Assembly (NCBI RefSeq): GCF_014284275.1
Contig: NZ_JACOFU010000005.1
Span: 62,001 to 126,000, forward strand
From: Affinundibacterium amnicola
GTDB taxonomy: Bacteria; Pseudomonadota; Gammaproteobacteria; Burkholderiales; Burkholderiaceae_D
Length of the DNA stretch: 64,000 nt
Direction: 5' to 3'
The notes beneath the pieces were generated by a model. That model worked only from the letters and a program-made list of their open reading frames with translations, had not been told where the DNA came from and did no database searches. This document shows positions 28,774-38,554 of this stretch, piece by piece. The position numbers and the translations under genes were made by a program. Position 1 is the first letter of the stretch. Each line of letters starts with the position of its first letter.

Positions 28774-29106
28774 GACTTCGTCCTTATGAATTCAACAATC
28801 AGCATACGTGACGAGCTGGACGAACCCAGCACAGCACACGTGAAAGCACGCATTATAAAGAGAAAAGTACATGCAATCTCACACAGCACCTTATGCGCGA
28901 CCAAAACAATACTTGTATGGAAAGTAAAAATCATAAGTCAAGAACAAAGTATGAAAAGCACTTCATACAAAATAGCTCTGTTGTTTTGCCATGAATTCGT
29001 AGGAAAAAAAATCTCTTGGAAACGCTTTATCGCAATTTACAAAGTAGACTAGAACTATCCATTAAATACGAACAGAAACACTCAATTCGAAATTAACGAC
29101 GAAATC
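28774..29106. other. Divergent promoter region between S9 peptidase and HD-GYP operon
   Basis: These 333 bp contain only short frames without homology or ribosome sites (a plus-strand frame at 28786-29052 is Lys/Ile-rich and not convincing). The segment should hold promoters for both flanking transcripts. Confidence 0.5.
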
Positions 29107-30738
29107 ATGTCAGAACTCAATCAGCAACAAATCGCTCAAAGACTACAACACCTGACTGAACTCAGCCTCGCATTGAACGGACTCGCGGATACAAATGCGC
29201 TGCTGGAGCGAATTTTACAAACCGCTAAAAAACTGACCAACGCCGATGGAGGAACACTCTATCGTGTGAACAAAGAAAAAACCCAACTGGAATTTGATAT
29301 CGCCATCAATGACAGCCTCAATATTCACATAGGTGGTTCGCATCCCCGTGTGAAAGATATGCGTTCGATTCCATTACTAGATGAAAACGGTCATCAAAAC
29401 TTACAAGCTGTGGTTGCCTACGCGGCCAATCTCAAACAATCGATTCGCATTGCCGATGTTTATGCTGCGGACTTGTTTAGTTTCTCTGAAATGCGTCGTT
29501 TTGATGAACTCAATCACTATCGATGCCAATCGTTACTAACCGTACCGATGCTTAATCACGAATCAGAATTAATCGGTGTTTTACAACTCATCAACGCGAC
29601 AGCGCCTGATCAAGGCCAAGTGATTTCATTTACGGAAACCGATCAAGGTTTTATCGAAGCCTTAGCATCACAAGCAGCGATCGCGCTGAGCAATCAAGAA
29701 CTAATCTACCAGTTAGAAAATTTATTTGAATCTTTAGTCAATCTGATCAATATCGGTATTGATGAGAAATCACCGAACACCGGACGGCATTGCCAACACG
29801 TCCCAGAACTGACGATGATGTTGGCAGAAGCCGTGCATCGCAGCGACTTACCAGTGTTTAAAAATTTCCACATGAATGAACGAGATCGCCGAGAATTATG
29901 GATGGCGGGGCTATTGCACGATTGCGGAAAAATCACCACGCCAGTTCATGTGATCGAAAAATCCACCAAACTAGAAACCATTTTTGATCGCATACATCTG
30001 ATCGATACGCGTTTTGAAATTCTCCGTCGCGATATTGAAATTCGTTATCTCAAAATGGCTGCAACACAGGCAAACTCCAGCGAAGTAATCACGAAGATGC
30101 AACAAGAATTGGCGCACATTGATAGTGATCGCGCATTCTTGCGGCATGCCAACATCGGCGGCGAACGTATGCGCGATGAAGATCAAGAACGAGTGCATCT
30201 GATTGCTAAACGCACTTGGATTGATAGCAATGGTGTGCAACAACATTTACTTAGCGCTGATGAAGTTGAAAACCTCAGCATCAAAGCGGGAACCTTAACC
30301 GCCGAAGAACGCAAGATCATTAACAACCATATTGCAGTAACAATTCGAATGTTAGAAGCCTTACCCTGGCCAAAACATTTAAAAAATGTACCTGAATTTG
30401 CAGGTGGCCACCATGAGCGCATGGACGGCAAAGGGTATCCACGCGGCCTCACTGGTGAACAGATGTCGGTACAAGCCAAAATCATGGCGATTGCGGATAT
30501 TTTTGAAGCACTTTCTGCCAAAGACCGCCCCTACAAAACTGGAAAATCATTGACAGAGTCTCTGGATATTCTTGGCAAATTTAGTCTCAATGGACACATT
30601 GATCCCGATCTCTTCCATGTCTTTGTCAAGGAAAAAGTTTATCTAGAATACGCGAAGAAATTTATGGATAGTGCGCAGATTGACGATGTAAATGAAAGAA
30701 AAATACCGGGTTATCAGACGCCATCACACCTGTCATAA
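29107..30738 (+). CDS. GAF-HD-GYP cyclic-di-GMP phosphodiesterase
   Basis: A GAF domain (~20-195, 'TNADGGTLYRVN...LLTVPMLN...GVLQLIN') is followed by an HD-GYP domain. The catalytic metal ligands are present: 'TGRHCQHV', 'HDCGKI', and the signature 'GGHHERMDGKGYPRGL'. An insertion of about 110 residues sits between HDCGKI and the GYP half. The family hydrolyses cyclic di-GMP, here probably under GAF control. It is the first gene of a four-gene run with a CHASE2 cyclase, an SH3 protein and an M48 peptidase (gaps of 1-16 bp). Confidence 0.92.
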   Translation: MSELNQQQIAQRLQHLTELSLALNGLADTNALLERILQTAKKLTNADGGTLYRVNKEKTQLEFDIAINDSLNIHIGGSHPRVKDMRSIPLLDENGHQNLQAVVAYAANLKQSIRIADVYAADLFSFSEMRRFDELNHYRCQSLLTVPMLNHESELIGVLQLINATAPDQGQVISFTETDQGFIEALASQAAIALSNQELIYQLENLFESLVNLINIGIDEKSPNTGRHCQHVPELTMMLAEAVHRSDLPVFKNFHMNERDRRELWMAGLLHDCGKITTPVHVIEKSTKLETIFDRIHLIDTRFEILRRDIEIRYLKMAATQANSSEVITKMQQELAHIDSDRAFLRHANIGGERMRDEDQERVHLIAKRTWIDSNGVQQHLLSADEVENLSIKAGTLTAEERKIINNHIAVTIRMLEALPWPKHLKNVPEFAGGHHERMDGKGYPRGLTGEQMSVQAKIMAIADIFEALSAKDRPYKTGKSLTESLDILGKFSLNGHIDPDLFHVFVKEKVYLEYAKKFMDSAQIDDVNERKIPGYQTPSHLS

Positions 30739-30753
30739 TTGGCCATCTTCGCG

Positions 30754-32586
30754 ATGAAATCTTCACTGCGTTTTATTCATATTTTCACGCTACTGCTCGC
30801 ACTTCTGGCGAGTTTTGAAGTGTTATGGCCACGCTACTTACTCAATCTCGATGGTAAATTTTCTGACTGGCTGGTAAAGCTACACGCAGAAAAATTATCA
30901 GCGGATTCCGATATCGTCATTCTCAATATTGACGACCGCAGCCTAACCCAGATGGAAGACAAAGTCGGCAGATGGCCTTGGCCTCGTTCGGTCTATGCCG
31001 AAGTGATACAGGCCATCGTGCAACAGCAGCCTAAAGCCATTGTGTTCGACGTGACTTTTAATGAACGTGATTTGGACAGACCCGATAGCGACCAACTATT
31101 CAACCAAGCGATAAAAGACCAAGCAACTATTTTTTTTCCGTTTATCCGAAGTGAACTAGATCGCGCTGCCTATGTAGGAAAACTCAGCGATTTACAAACT
31201 CGCTTGGGATTAATCAAGACATCACAGGCGGATGAATTGGCACACGGCGCCTTTTTATTGCCAATGGCAATAGACTCTAGCCAATGGCGCATCGGTACCG
31301 TGAATTTCACCGGGGATGCCGACGGCGTAGGACGACGCTACGAACTTTACACCGATATTTCTGGCTGGTTGGTTCCCTCTCTCCCAGCTCGCGTCGCCCA
31401 AAACTTAGGTTACGCGGTACCACAGAAAGCGGATTTAATATTGACTTGGTATGGTGACCGCAATCCCTATCAACGCATTTCGTTCACCGACCTTTATGCC
31501 GACATCGACCGTGAAAAACCCCAGCGCTCTCCGCAGGAATTCAAAGATAAAATAGTCATCATCGGTGCCAATGCCTCGTCTCTACACGATCTGCGGGTCA
31601 CGCCGATTGATAGCCAATATTGGGGCTCAAATATTCTGGCCACCGCGATTGATAACCTAAAAAATCAACAGTTCATCTCCACACCACCTGCATGGTCTAT
31701 GCTCCTAGCAACGTTAACCATGATCGCTTTAATTTATGCATGTTTCTTGCGAAGGGTTAATGCACTTTACCCTGCACTCGGCTTAGCTTTAGTTACCCCG
31801 ATTTCCATTGCTGGTGCCTACTGGGCATTATCACAAAGCCTATTGCTGCATATTCTCATCCCCTTGTTTTTTGTTTGGGTCTATTACTTTTCACTAGCAC
31901 TACGTGAGTATTGGATCGTGCATCGTTCCTACCAAGCGACGATTAAAGAGTTTGGGCGTTACGTCAATCCGCATGTGGTCAAGGAATGGGTCGCTCGCGA
32001 AGGCTCTGAGCATGTCGGTGAAAAAGCCGAGAGCCGTGAAATTACGATTTTGTTCTCGGATATTCGTGGTTTCACTTCATTGTCAGAAACTCGCACACCA
32101 GAGCAAATCGTGGATTTGCTTAACCGCTACTTCACACTTCAAGTCGAAGTGATTTTTCGGTATAACGGCACCATCGACAAATTCATCGGTGACTGCATTA
32201 TGGCATTTTGGGGCGCACCGCTCGACAACAAACAGCACGCCTTAGATGCGGTAAAAGCGGCAGTTGAAATGTCTGAAGTGCTGGAAAAATTCAAATTGGA
32301 ACTAGGTGACCAGTCAGCCGACTTTGACGTTGGAATTGGCCTGCATTCTGGACCGGCTGTGGTAGGCTCCATAGGTTCATCTGAACGAAAAGAATTCACA
32401 GCGATTGGCGACACTGTCAACCTCGCCAGCCGCATTGAAGGCTTAACCAAAGGCGTGTCGCGCATTCTCGTATCAAAGGAAACCATGTTGCTATGTGGCG
32501 ATGCGCTTGACTTTGAAGCCTTTGGCTCCTATAAGGTAAAAGGACGCGAACAGGAAGTTGAATTATTTGCCCCCATCTCGAGGTAG
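30754..32586 (+). CDS. CHASE2-domain adenylate/guanylate cyclase
   Basis: I prefer the ATG at 30754 over a TTG at 30739; both lie just after the HD-GYP stop. A membrane helix and a CHASE2 sensory domain (~30-300, 'IVILNIDDRSLTQME..GRWPWPRSVYAEVI', 'GAFLLPM', 'VIIGANASSLHD') are followed by three membrane helices (~310-385) and a class III cyclase domain with 'ILFSDIRGFT' (metal Asp), 'IGDCIMAFWGAP' (second Asp) and 'NLASRIEGLT'. Lys at 'DKFIGD' fits adenylate cyclase. It probably makes cAMP in response to an extracytoplasmic signal. Confidence 0.9.
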   Translation: MKSSLRFIHIFTLLLALLASFEVLWPRYLLNLDGKFSDWLVKLHAEKLSADSDIVILNIDDRSLTQMEDKVGRWPWPRSVYAEVIQAIVQQQPKAIVFDVTFNERDLDRPDSDQLFNQAIKDQATIFFPFIRSELDRAAYVGKLSDLQTRLGLIKTSQADELAHGAFLLPMAIDSSQWRIGTVNFTGDADGVGRRYELYTDISGWLVPSLPARVAQNLGYAVPQKADLILTWYGDRNPYQRISFTDLYADIDREKPQRSPQEFKDKIVIIGANASSLHDLRVTPIDSQYWGSNILATAIDNLKNQQFISTPPAWSMLLATLTMIALIYACFLRRVNALYPALGLALVTPISIAGAYWALSQSLLLHILIPLFFVWVYYFSLALREYWIVHRSYQATIKEFGRYVNPHVVKEWVAREGSEHVGEKAESREITILFSDIRGFTSLSETRTPEQIVDLLNRYFTLQVEVIFRYNGTIDKFIGDCIMAFWGAPLDNKQHALDAVKAAVEMSEVLEKFKLELGDQSADFDVGIGLHSGPAVVGSIGSSERKEFTAIGDTVNLASRIEGLTKGVSRILVSKETMLLCGDALDFEAFGSYKVKGREQEVELFAPISR

Positions 32587-32591
32587 ACAAT

Positions 32592-33107
32592 ATGAAATAC
32601 TATACGGCTCCCATCTTACTTGTCGGTACACTAATGTGCTCGCAGGCATTATGCCAAACTCAAAACCAAGCCATCGTTGTCCGCAGTACCGAATTAAAAG
32701 CCAAACCATTTAGCGATGCTGAAACACTCAAATCCTTGAAAGAAAATCAAAAGCTTGAGGTAGTCTCGCGTAAGGCGAGCTGGACAGAAGTGAAAGCACA
32801 GGACACCGTGGGTTGGGTGAAAATGTTAAGTCTGCGCTTTGAAGGAAGCCAAGGCGGCGGAAGCAATTTGGGAAGCTTTCTACAATCTGGACTAGATTTG
32901 AGACGCGGAACAGATACCGGTAGCACCACAACTACCGCTGTCAAAGGACTGGACAAAGAGAGTTTCAAAAATTTATCGCCCAACACCGATCGCTTCCAGA
33001 AAATGCAGGGTTTTAGTGCCAACAAACCTGACGCCAAGATCTTCGCCGTCCAACAGAATCTGAACCAACAAGAACAGGCGTACGTGAAAGCAGAGGGAGA
33101 CAAATAA
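32592..33107 (+). CDS. Exported SH3-domain protein
   Basis: A signal peptide (MKYYTAPILLVGTLMCSQALC) precedes a bacterial SH3 domain ('IVVRSTELKAKPFSDAETLKSL', 'WTEVKAQDTVGWVKM') and a low-complexity C-terminal half. It lies 5 bp after the cyclase gene and its TAA shares one base with the ATG of the M48 gene (TAATG), so the three are translated together. A role in cell-envelope targeting is likely but not shown. Confidence 0.8.
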   Translation: MKYYTAPILLVGTLMCSQALCQTQNQAIVVRSTELKAKPFSDAETLKSLKENQKLEVVSRKASWTEVKAQDTVGWVKMLSLRFEGSQGGGSNLGSFLQSGLDLRRGTDTGSTTTTAVKGLDKESFKNLSPNTDRFQKMQGFSANKPDAKIFAVQQNLNQQEQAYVKAEGDK

Positions 33108-33976
33108 TGGCCAAGTATATTCTTACAACAAGCGTGCTTGCCCTCGGCCTTATATTCGCCCCTGCAACTGCAACACCATCACCTCAATTCAACTTGACTA
33201 AGCTGTTTAAGACCGCCACCGATGCCACCAAGGCAGCCAAGGAATTTTCAGAACCTGACGAAATAGCGCTGGGGCAGGAAGTTACCGCAAATTTGTTAAG
33301 CCTGGGACCTCTCCTAGATAATCAAGACGTACAAGACTACGTGAATCGTGTTGGTCGTTGGGTCACTATGCACAGCGAGCGTCCCGACTTACCTTGGACT
33401 TTTGTCGTACTCGACTTAGAGGATGCCAACGCCTTTGCCGCACCGGGCGGCTATATCGTGATTACAAAAGGTTTGCTTCTCAAGCTAAACAGTGAAGCAG
33501 AACTCGCTGGCGTGCTCGGACATGAAGCATCTCATGTGGTTCGAAAACACCATCTGAGTGCGATAAAGAAGGCCGATACCATCGCCTTTGCGAAAGGCCT
33601 CGGAGACAATATTTTGGAAGCCACCGGGAAGTCCAGCGGTAAAAACAGAGCAATGCTGGAGCTAGTAAGCGCTAGCATGGCGCTGTACGGAATTGGCTTA
33701 GATAAGGACTCAGAGTTCGAAGCGGATCGCATGGGTGTAGTGCTGGCAACCAGGGCTGGTTACGACCCCTTCGGATTGCCTGCAGTCTTACAAACCATAC
33801 AAGGAAGTAAGGGTGACGAGCTTAGCTTCCTTCTCTCTACCCATCCACCAGCAGGCGATCGCTTGAACAGCTTAGATCGCGCCATGGGGTCAAGCTTTGA
33901 CCGCTATGACACGCTGCCCGCGGTCGAAAAGCGCTTTGCGAAAATTAAAGACCTTATTGCCGCGAAGAAGAAATAG
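33107..33976 (+). CDS. M48 family metallopeptidase (exported)
   Basis: A signal peptide (LTTSVLALGLIFAPATATP) leads into an M48 peptidase domain: 'NAFAAPGGYIVITKGLL', zinc motif HEASH in 'VLGHEASHVVRKHH' and the third ligand in 'DSEFEADRMGV', then 'STHPPAGDRLNSL'. It resembles small BepA/LoiP-type periplasmic proteases that act in envelope quality control. The translational overlap with the SH3 gene suggests a shared process. Confidence 0.9.
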   Translation: MAKYILTTSVLALGLIFAPATATPSPQFNLTKLFKTATDATKAAKEFSEPDEIALGQEVTANLLSLGPLLDNQDVQDYVNRVGRWVTMHSERPDLPWTFVVLDLEDANAFAAPGGYIVITKGLLLKLNSEAELAGVLGHEASHVVRKHHLSAIKKADTIAFAKGLGDNILEATGKSSGKNRAMLELVSASMALYGIGLDKDSEFEADRMGVVLATRAGYDPFGLPAVLQTIQGSKGDELSFLLSTHPPAGDRLNSLDRAMGSSFDRYDTLPAVEKRFAKIKDLIAAKKK

Positions 33977-33981
33977 ACAAA

Positions 33982-34018
33982 AGCCCGTGCATCATCTCTG
34001 ATCCACGGGCTCTTTTTG
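33982..34018 (+). terminator. Terminator of the HD-GYP/cyclase/SH3/M48 operon
   Basis: AGCCCGTG (33982-33989) pairs with CACGGGCT (34004-34011), followed by CTTTTT, directly after the M48 stop codon. Confidence 0.85.
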
Positions 34019-34062
34019 ATAGATGTACCGAAACCTCTGTACTGAGACTCCTGCACTAAAGA

Positions 34063-35241
34063 TTATGCACGTTCAATCGCCAGCGCAACCCCCATACCGC
34101 CACCGATACACAAGCTTGCTAAACCTTTCTTCGCATCACGACGTATCATTTCGTGAATCAGGCTGACCAGAATACGGCAACCAGATGCGCCGATAGGGTG
34201 ACCAATCGCAATTGCGCCACCGTTCACATTGATTTTGCTAGTATCCCAAGCCATTTCACGATTCACACCAATCGCTTGTGCCGCGAAGGCTTCGTTGATC
34301 TCCATTAGATCAACTTCTTCATGCGTCCAACCAGCTTTCTTCAAACATAATTGTGCGGCAGGTACTGGGCCCAAGCCCATGATCGTTGGATCGATACCGG
34401 CTGAGGAATAAGCCTTAATTTTTGCTAACACTGGCAAACCCAGCTCGGCTGCTTTTTTTGCAGACATCATAATGACTGCTGCAGCGCCATCATTCAAACC
34501 AGAAGCATTACCCGCAGTCACCGTACCTGCTTTATCAAAGGCTGGACGTAACGCAGCTAATGAATCTAAAGTGCAACCGTGTTTAATGAATTCATCGGTA
34601 TCAAAAACCGTCGTGCCTTTTTTGCTGACGATTTCGTAGGGAATAATTTCATCAACAAACTTGCCCGCTTTTTGTGCGGCTTCGGCTTTATTTTGCGAAG
34701 CCAATGCAAATTCATCTTGTTCTTCACGCGTGATGCCATGTTTCTTAGCGACGTTTTCAGCTGTAATACCCATGTGATATTGGTTATACACATCCCACAA
34801 ACCGTCAACGATCATGGTGTCGACAAGTTTTGCATCGCCCATACGGAAGCCATCGCGTGAACCCGCTAATACGTGGGGAGAAGCGCTCATATTCTCTTGA
34901 CCACCAGCGATGATGATTTCAGCATCACCTGCCATGATCGCCTGCGCTGCCAAATGCGTGGCTTTGAGACCGCTGCCGCATACTTTATTGATCGTCATCG
35001 CGGGCACTGTGTTTGGCAAACCAGCACGAATAACAGCTTGTCTTGCCGCATTTTGACCGACACCGGCAGTTAAAACTTGTCCAAGAATGACTTCACTGAC
35101 CGCCGCACCACTTAAACCTGTTTTTGCCATCAAAGCTTTAATCACATGCGCGCCTAAATCTGACGCAGCCACTTTTGCCAATGAACCACCAAATTTACCA
35201 ACCGCGGTGCGTCCAGCGGCGACGATTACGACTTCTTGCAT
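34063..35241 (-). CDS. phaA: Acetyl-CoA C-acetyltransferase (biosynthetic thiolase)
   Basis: The 392-residue protein aligns by eye with PhaA/PhbA thiolases along its whole length: '[20 protein letters not shown]', active Cys in '[10 protein letters not shown]', '[13 protein letters not shown]', '[21 protein letters not shown]', catalytic His in '[13 protein letters not shown]' and second Cys in '[12 protein letters not shown]'. It condenses two acetyl-CoA to acetoacetyl-CoA, the first step of polyhydroxybutyrate synthesis, or runs the reverse. The phasin gene next door supports the PHA role. It starts at an ATG (35239-35241). Confidence 0.92.
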   Translation of the reverse strand: MQEVVIVAAGRTAVGKFGGSLAKVAASDLGAHVIKALMAKTGLSGAAVSEVILGQVLTAGVGQNAARQAVIRAGLPNTVPAMTINKVCGSGLKATHLAAQAIMAGDAEIIIAGGQENMSASPHVLAGSRDGFRMGDAKLVDTMIVDGLWDVYNQYHMGITAENVAKKHGITREEQDEFALASQNKAEAAQKAGKFVDEIIPYEIVSKKGTTVFDTDEFIKHGCTLDSLAALRPAFDKAGTVTAGNASGLNDGAAAVIMMSAKKAAELGLPVLAKIKAYSSAGIDPTIMGLGPVPAAQLCLKKAGWTHEEVDLMEINEAFAAQAIGVNREMAWDTSKINVNGGAIAIGHPIGASGCRILVSLIHEMIRRDAKKGLASLCIGGGMGVALAIERA

Positions 35242-35396
35242 GTGAAACTCCCTAAATAGTTTGAGTCAAGGTTGCGGTGAATCCGTAAGATTACACCAGT
35301 CTGTCCGGCTTAGTACTGATTTGCCTTGGAAAATATTGCACCGCATTAGAATTGCTGAATTTTTAGACAATTAATTTGATCCAGAAATTTTGGACG

Positions 35397-35429
35397 AAAA
35401 AAAAGCTTCCTTTTCGGGAAGCTTTTTTT
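35397..35429 (-). terminator. Bidirectional hairpin terminator downstream of the phasin gene
   Basis: AAAAAAGCTTCC pairs with GGAAGCTTTTTT around a short loop (centre ~35413), giving T-tracts on both strands. It ends the phasin transcript on the minus strand and lies before the phaA start. Confidence 0.8.
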
Positions 35430-35538
35430 ACTTTGAAATCGCATTTATTGTTCGAACAAGCTTAACTGCACTTGCGGACGAAATTTGCGGCTTCGTAGTC
35501 GTTTAGCACTTGGTTTAGCCAAAGGCTGATCGGCTAGA

Positions 35539-36105
35539 TTACTTCTTTTTTGCAGTTGTCGTTGCTTTTTCAGCAGCTTGTGTGAATTGCTTGGTTGCAT
35601 TCGCCAAGTTGTCTTCCAAAGTTGCAACAGCTTGCTTGGTTGTTTTAGACATTTGCTCGTAACCTGCGTTGATGTTACCAACCACAGATTTCAAGGCTGT
35701 TACCGCTTGCTCGGAACCAGCTGGTGCATTTTTTGTGACTTCATCGATCAAAGAAACTACTTTTGCGTTTGTTTCAGCGATATGAGATTCCACTGCTTTA
35801 GTGAATTCTTGCTGTGTTGCTGAAGTGATCGTTGCCAAGTGACGGCCGTATGCCAAGGCTTTTTCTGCATTTGGTTTAGCTTGAGCAGATGCCAAAGCGA
35901 TCAATTCTTGTGCGTCTTTTGCGTTCAACAATTGTTGCGTTGCTGCTGTACCTTCTTCGAAAGTCGCTTTAGCAGCGTTCACGTTCAAAGATACGAATTG
36001 CTCCAAGCCTTCAAATGCTTTTTGGTTCAATGCAGTGATTGCAGCAAATTGCGCTTCCAAGTTAGTCTTAGTAGCAGCGATAAATTGTTCTGGTGTTGTG
36101 TACAT
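35539..36105 (-). CDS. phaP: Phasin family protein (PHA granule-associated)
   Basis: This 188-residue, almost wholly helical protein has the phasin domain: 'TPEQFIAATKTNLEAQFAAITALNQKAFEGLEQFVSLNVNAAK' region at the start, 'LLNAKDAQELIALASAQAKPNAEKALAYGRHL', and a Lys/Ala-rich C-terminus (EKATTTAKKK). Phasins coat polyhydroxyalkanoate granules and control their size. It is a single-gene transcript with its own terminator and a 236-bp AT-rich upstream region. The nearby thiolase supports a PHA-storing host. Confidence 0.92.
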   Translation of the reverse strand: MYTTPEQFIAATKTNLEAQFAAITALNQKAFEGLEQFVSLNVNAAKATFEEGTAATQQLLNAKDAQELIALASAQAKPNAEKALAYGRHLATITSATQQEFTKAVESHIAETNAKVVSLIDEVTKNAPAGSEQAVTALKSVVGNINAGYEQMSKTTKQAVATLEDNLANATKQFTQAAEKATTTAKKK

Positions 36106-36357
36106 GGAATTCTCCGATAAGTTAACGATTCAGATTGGCGATTCAGTTTGAATCAAAATGGCAGTGAGTCCCAAAAAATCTTAAACATGGTGCACCGCAA
36201 CAATTCGCATTCTACTGACTATTTTTTAAGCGTCAAGCTTTTTTTGTGCATTGCATCAAAATAGTTATTAACCGGGATTTTTTTGTTTGTTTTACGCTAA
36301 TTTTCCTTTGCTTTTCAAAGGTTTAGGGTGAAATTTGCCACACACATTTTTTTGCTA

Positions 36358-36843
36358 TTAGGCAACAAAATGTCGCTCTAAAGCCAGCAAGCGTTGTTTG
36401 TTTTCTAAGCCACCAGCATAGCCTTGCAAATCGCCATTGGCCGCGATCACACGATGGCAGGGAATAATGATGGACAAGGGGTTGCGCCCATTCGCCGCGC
36501 CCAAAGCCCGAATCGCCTTCGGTCTGCCTATCTGTTGTGCAAGCGCAGAATAACTACACACCGCACCGTAAGGAATCGTACATAAGGCCCGCCAAACTTC
36601 TTGTTGAAACGCAGTGCCTTGTGAGCAATCTAAAGGCAAATCAAAATCTCGTAAGCTTCCAGCGAAATAGGCGTCTAATTGTTGAGCCGCATGTTGTAAT
36701 AAGGCGTTCTGTGGATCGGCTTGCCACGCCGGATCAATTTGCACATGTTTATGCTCAGCAAAATAGACTCCGGCTAAACCCGTCTCGCTGGCGAGAAGAC
36801 GCAAAGGGCCAACTGGCGAGGAATGAATGAGATATTTTTTCAT
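36358..36843 (-). CDS. ogt: Methylated-DNA--protein-cysteine methyltransferase
   Basis: The 161-residue protein carries the active-site motif 'IIPCHRVIAANGDLQGYAGG' and the winged-helix 'GTAFQQEVWRALCTIPYGAVCSYSALAQQIGRP'. It transfers O6-methyl groups from guanine to its own Cys and is consumed in doing so. It lies 31 bp downstream of the alkA-type gene, forming an alkylation-repair operon. Confidence 0.93.
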   Translation of the reverse strand: MKKYLIHSSPVGPLRLLASETGLAGVYFAEHKHVQIDPAWQADPQNALLQHAAQQLDAYFAGSLRDFDLPLDCSQGTAFQQEVWRALCTIPYGAVCSYSALAQQIGRPKAIRALGAANGRNPLSIIIPCHRVIAANGDLQGYAGGLENKQRLLALERHFVA

Positions 36844-36874
36844 GATGCTTTATTTGTTCAATTGAGCTGGGACT

Positions 36875-38386
36875 TCAGCCGATAAGGCCAGCACTGGCTT
36901 CTGGCAAATCCGATAAAGATTGCCACAACAACAGTGCAGCGTAACTACGCCACGGCGACCACGCCTCAGCACGCAGCAGTAATTGTTTTTCCGTGCAGCG
37001 TGCTACCAATTGGGATGCTTCGCCACTAACTGCTTTTTGCAATCCAAGATCCCCGGCGGGGAATGCATTGGGAAATCGCAAAGCGCGCATCGCGATGTAT
37101 TGCGCAGTCCACTCACCAATCCCCGGCAATGCTTTCAGACGCAAAATGAGCTCTTCCAGCGAGATACCTGCTTGTACTTGCAAACCACCGGCCACCGTAA
37201 AACTGGAAAAATGCTGTATGGTCGCTGCACGTGTTTTTGGTACACCTATCGTTGCGATCTCTTCTACACTGAGTCCTGCTAAGCGTTCCGGGCTAGGAAA
37301 ATGATGTGTGACACCAACCCAAGGGCTCTCTGCCAATGCGCCAAATTTATGCACCAAGCGACCAGAAACGGTAGTCGCACCAGCGACGCTCACTTGCTGC
37401 CCCAAAATCGCTCGAATCGCCAATTCAAATGCATCAAAGCTTCCTGGCACCCGCAAACCTGGGGTGCGAACAATTTGTTGCGCCAACAAAGGATCTTGTC
37501 GCAAATGCTGAGCAATCACAACGGGATTAGCCTCCACGTCAAACTGTTGACGAATCTTTGCTAGCAGAGGTAATAAGACTGAACTTAAAGTCGGTGCAAT
37601 TTGCAAGAGCAATTGCTGCTTATCCGCCAAATGACTCACTTCTATCCATCCGCATTTTCCATCAATCTGCACGCTGCGACGATAACAACCCTGTTGCAAA
37701 TCTACTTGCTCCAAACCTGACATTGCTCGTCCATGCAAGTAACGCAATAGCGCATTCCATGCATACGGTGGTCGATAAGCCAGACGCAAAGTGATGCCTT
37801 GTTGGCTTTGCGAAGTAACTTGCAAACGGCGAATTGAGGCTGGTGTCATTTTGTAACGCGCTTCAAACAAGGCGTTAAACCGACGCACACTACCGAAACC
37901 AGCGGCAAAGGCAATTTCTGTCATGCCTAGATGTGTTTCCTGTATCAGTTTTTTCGCAAATAGTAGCCGCTGGGTTTGCGCCAACTCAATCGGACTTACG
38001 CCAAATTCTTGTAGCATCACTCGTCTTAATTGACGAGACGATAAGCCGACTTGTTCTGCCAATACTTCTACACTTGCTTCATTCAGAGCCCCAGCGCTAA
38101 TTCTGTGCCAAATCGCGTGCGCCAAATTTTGCTGTAAGTTATACGGCGCTAATTCTGGTCGACAACGCAAACAAGGGCGAAATCCAGCCGCCTCTGCCGC
38201 TGCTTGTGAACTAAAAAAGACACAAGAAGTCTGACGAGGTGTTTTGACACGGCAAATTGGGCGACAATAAATTCCCGTCGTCGTAATACCGGCAAAAAAG
38301 ACGCCGTCAAAACGGGCATCCTTAGCGGCTAGGGCGCGGTAATAATCTTGCTCGTGTATAGGAGTTTGCGACTGCATTTTTGTCAT
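36875..38386 (-). CDS. alkA: Ada-AraC-AlkA fusion: 3-methyladenine DNA glycosylase with methyl-sensing domain
   Basis: Three domains lie in order over 503 residues. The first is an Ada methylphosphotriester domain with four zinc Cys ('GIYCRPICRVKTP' and 'FRPCLRCRPE'). The second is an AraC-type HTH pair ('LAEQVGLSSRQLRRVMLQEFG', 'IAFAAGFGSVRRFNALF'). The third is an AlkA glycosylase with the helix-hairpin-helix 'LKALPGIGEWTAQYIAMR' and catalytic Asp in 'FPAGDLGLQKA'. The N-terminal part can sense methyl damage and activate transcription, while the C-terminal part excises alkylated bases. The O6-methyltransferase lies downstream in the same operon. Confidence 0.92.
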   Translation of the reverse strand: MTKMQSQTPIHEQDYYRALAAKDARFDGVFFAGITTTGIYCRPICRVKTPRQTSCVFFSSQAAAEAAGFRPCLRCRPELAPYNLQQNLAHAIWHRISAGALNEASVEVLAEQVGLSSRQLRRVMLQEFGVSPIELAQTQRLLFAKKLIQETHLGMTEIAFAAGFGSVRRFNALFEARYKMTPASIRRLQVTSQSQQGITLRLAYRPPYAWNALLRYLHGRAMSGLEQVDLQQGCYRRSVQIDGKCGWIEVSHLADKQQLLLQIAPTLSSVLLPLLAKIRQQFDVEANPVVIAQHLRQDPLLAQQIVRTPGLRVPGSFDAFELAIRAILGQQVSVAGATTVSGRLVHKFGALAESPWVGVTHHFPSPERLAGLSVEEIATIGVPKTRAATIQHFSSFTVAGGLQVQAGISLEELILRLKALPGIGEWTAQYIAMRALRFPNAFPAGDLGLQKAVSGEASQLVARCTEKQLLLRAEAWSPWRSYAALLLWQSLSDLPEASAGLIG

Positions 38387-38554
38387 TAATTAAGTTCGAG
38401 TAAAAACATCCGTAATCTCTTAAAGGTACCCAAATGAACTCAGGCACGCCGTTAGCTTAAACCGGAACACAGCCACACGACTAGCCATTTTCGGACAAAC
38501 AAATGTTAGACAAGCATCATAAAAAACAATCGCATCGTCACCACGAATAAATAC

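Noticed and set aside
28786-29052. Plus-strand 88-residue frame in the S9/HD-GYP divergent region
   Set aside because: Low-complexity Lys/Ile-rich product without homology, lying in an expected promoter region.
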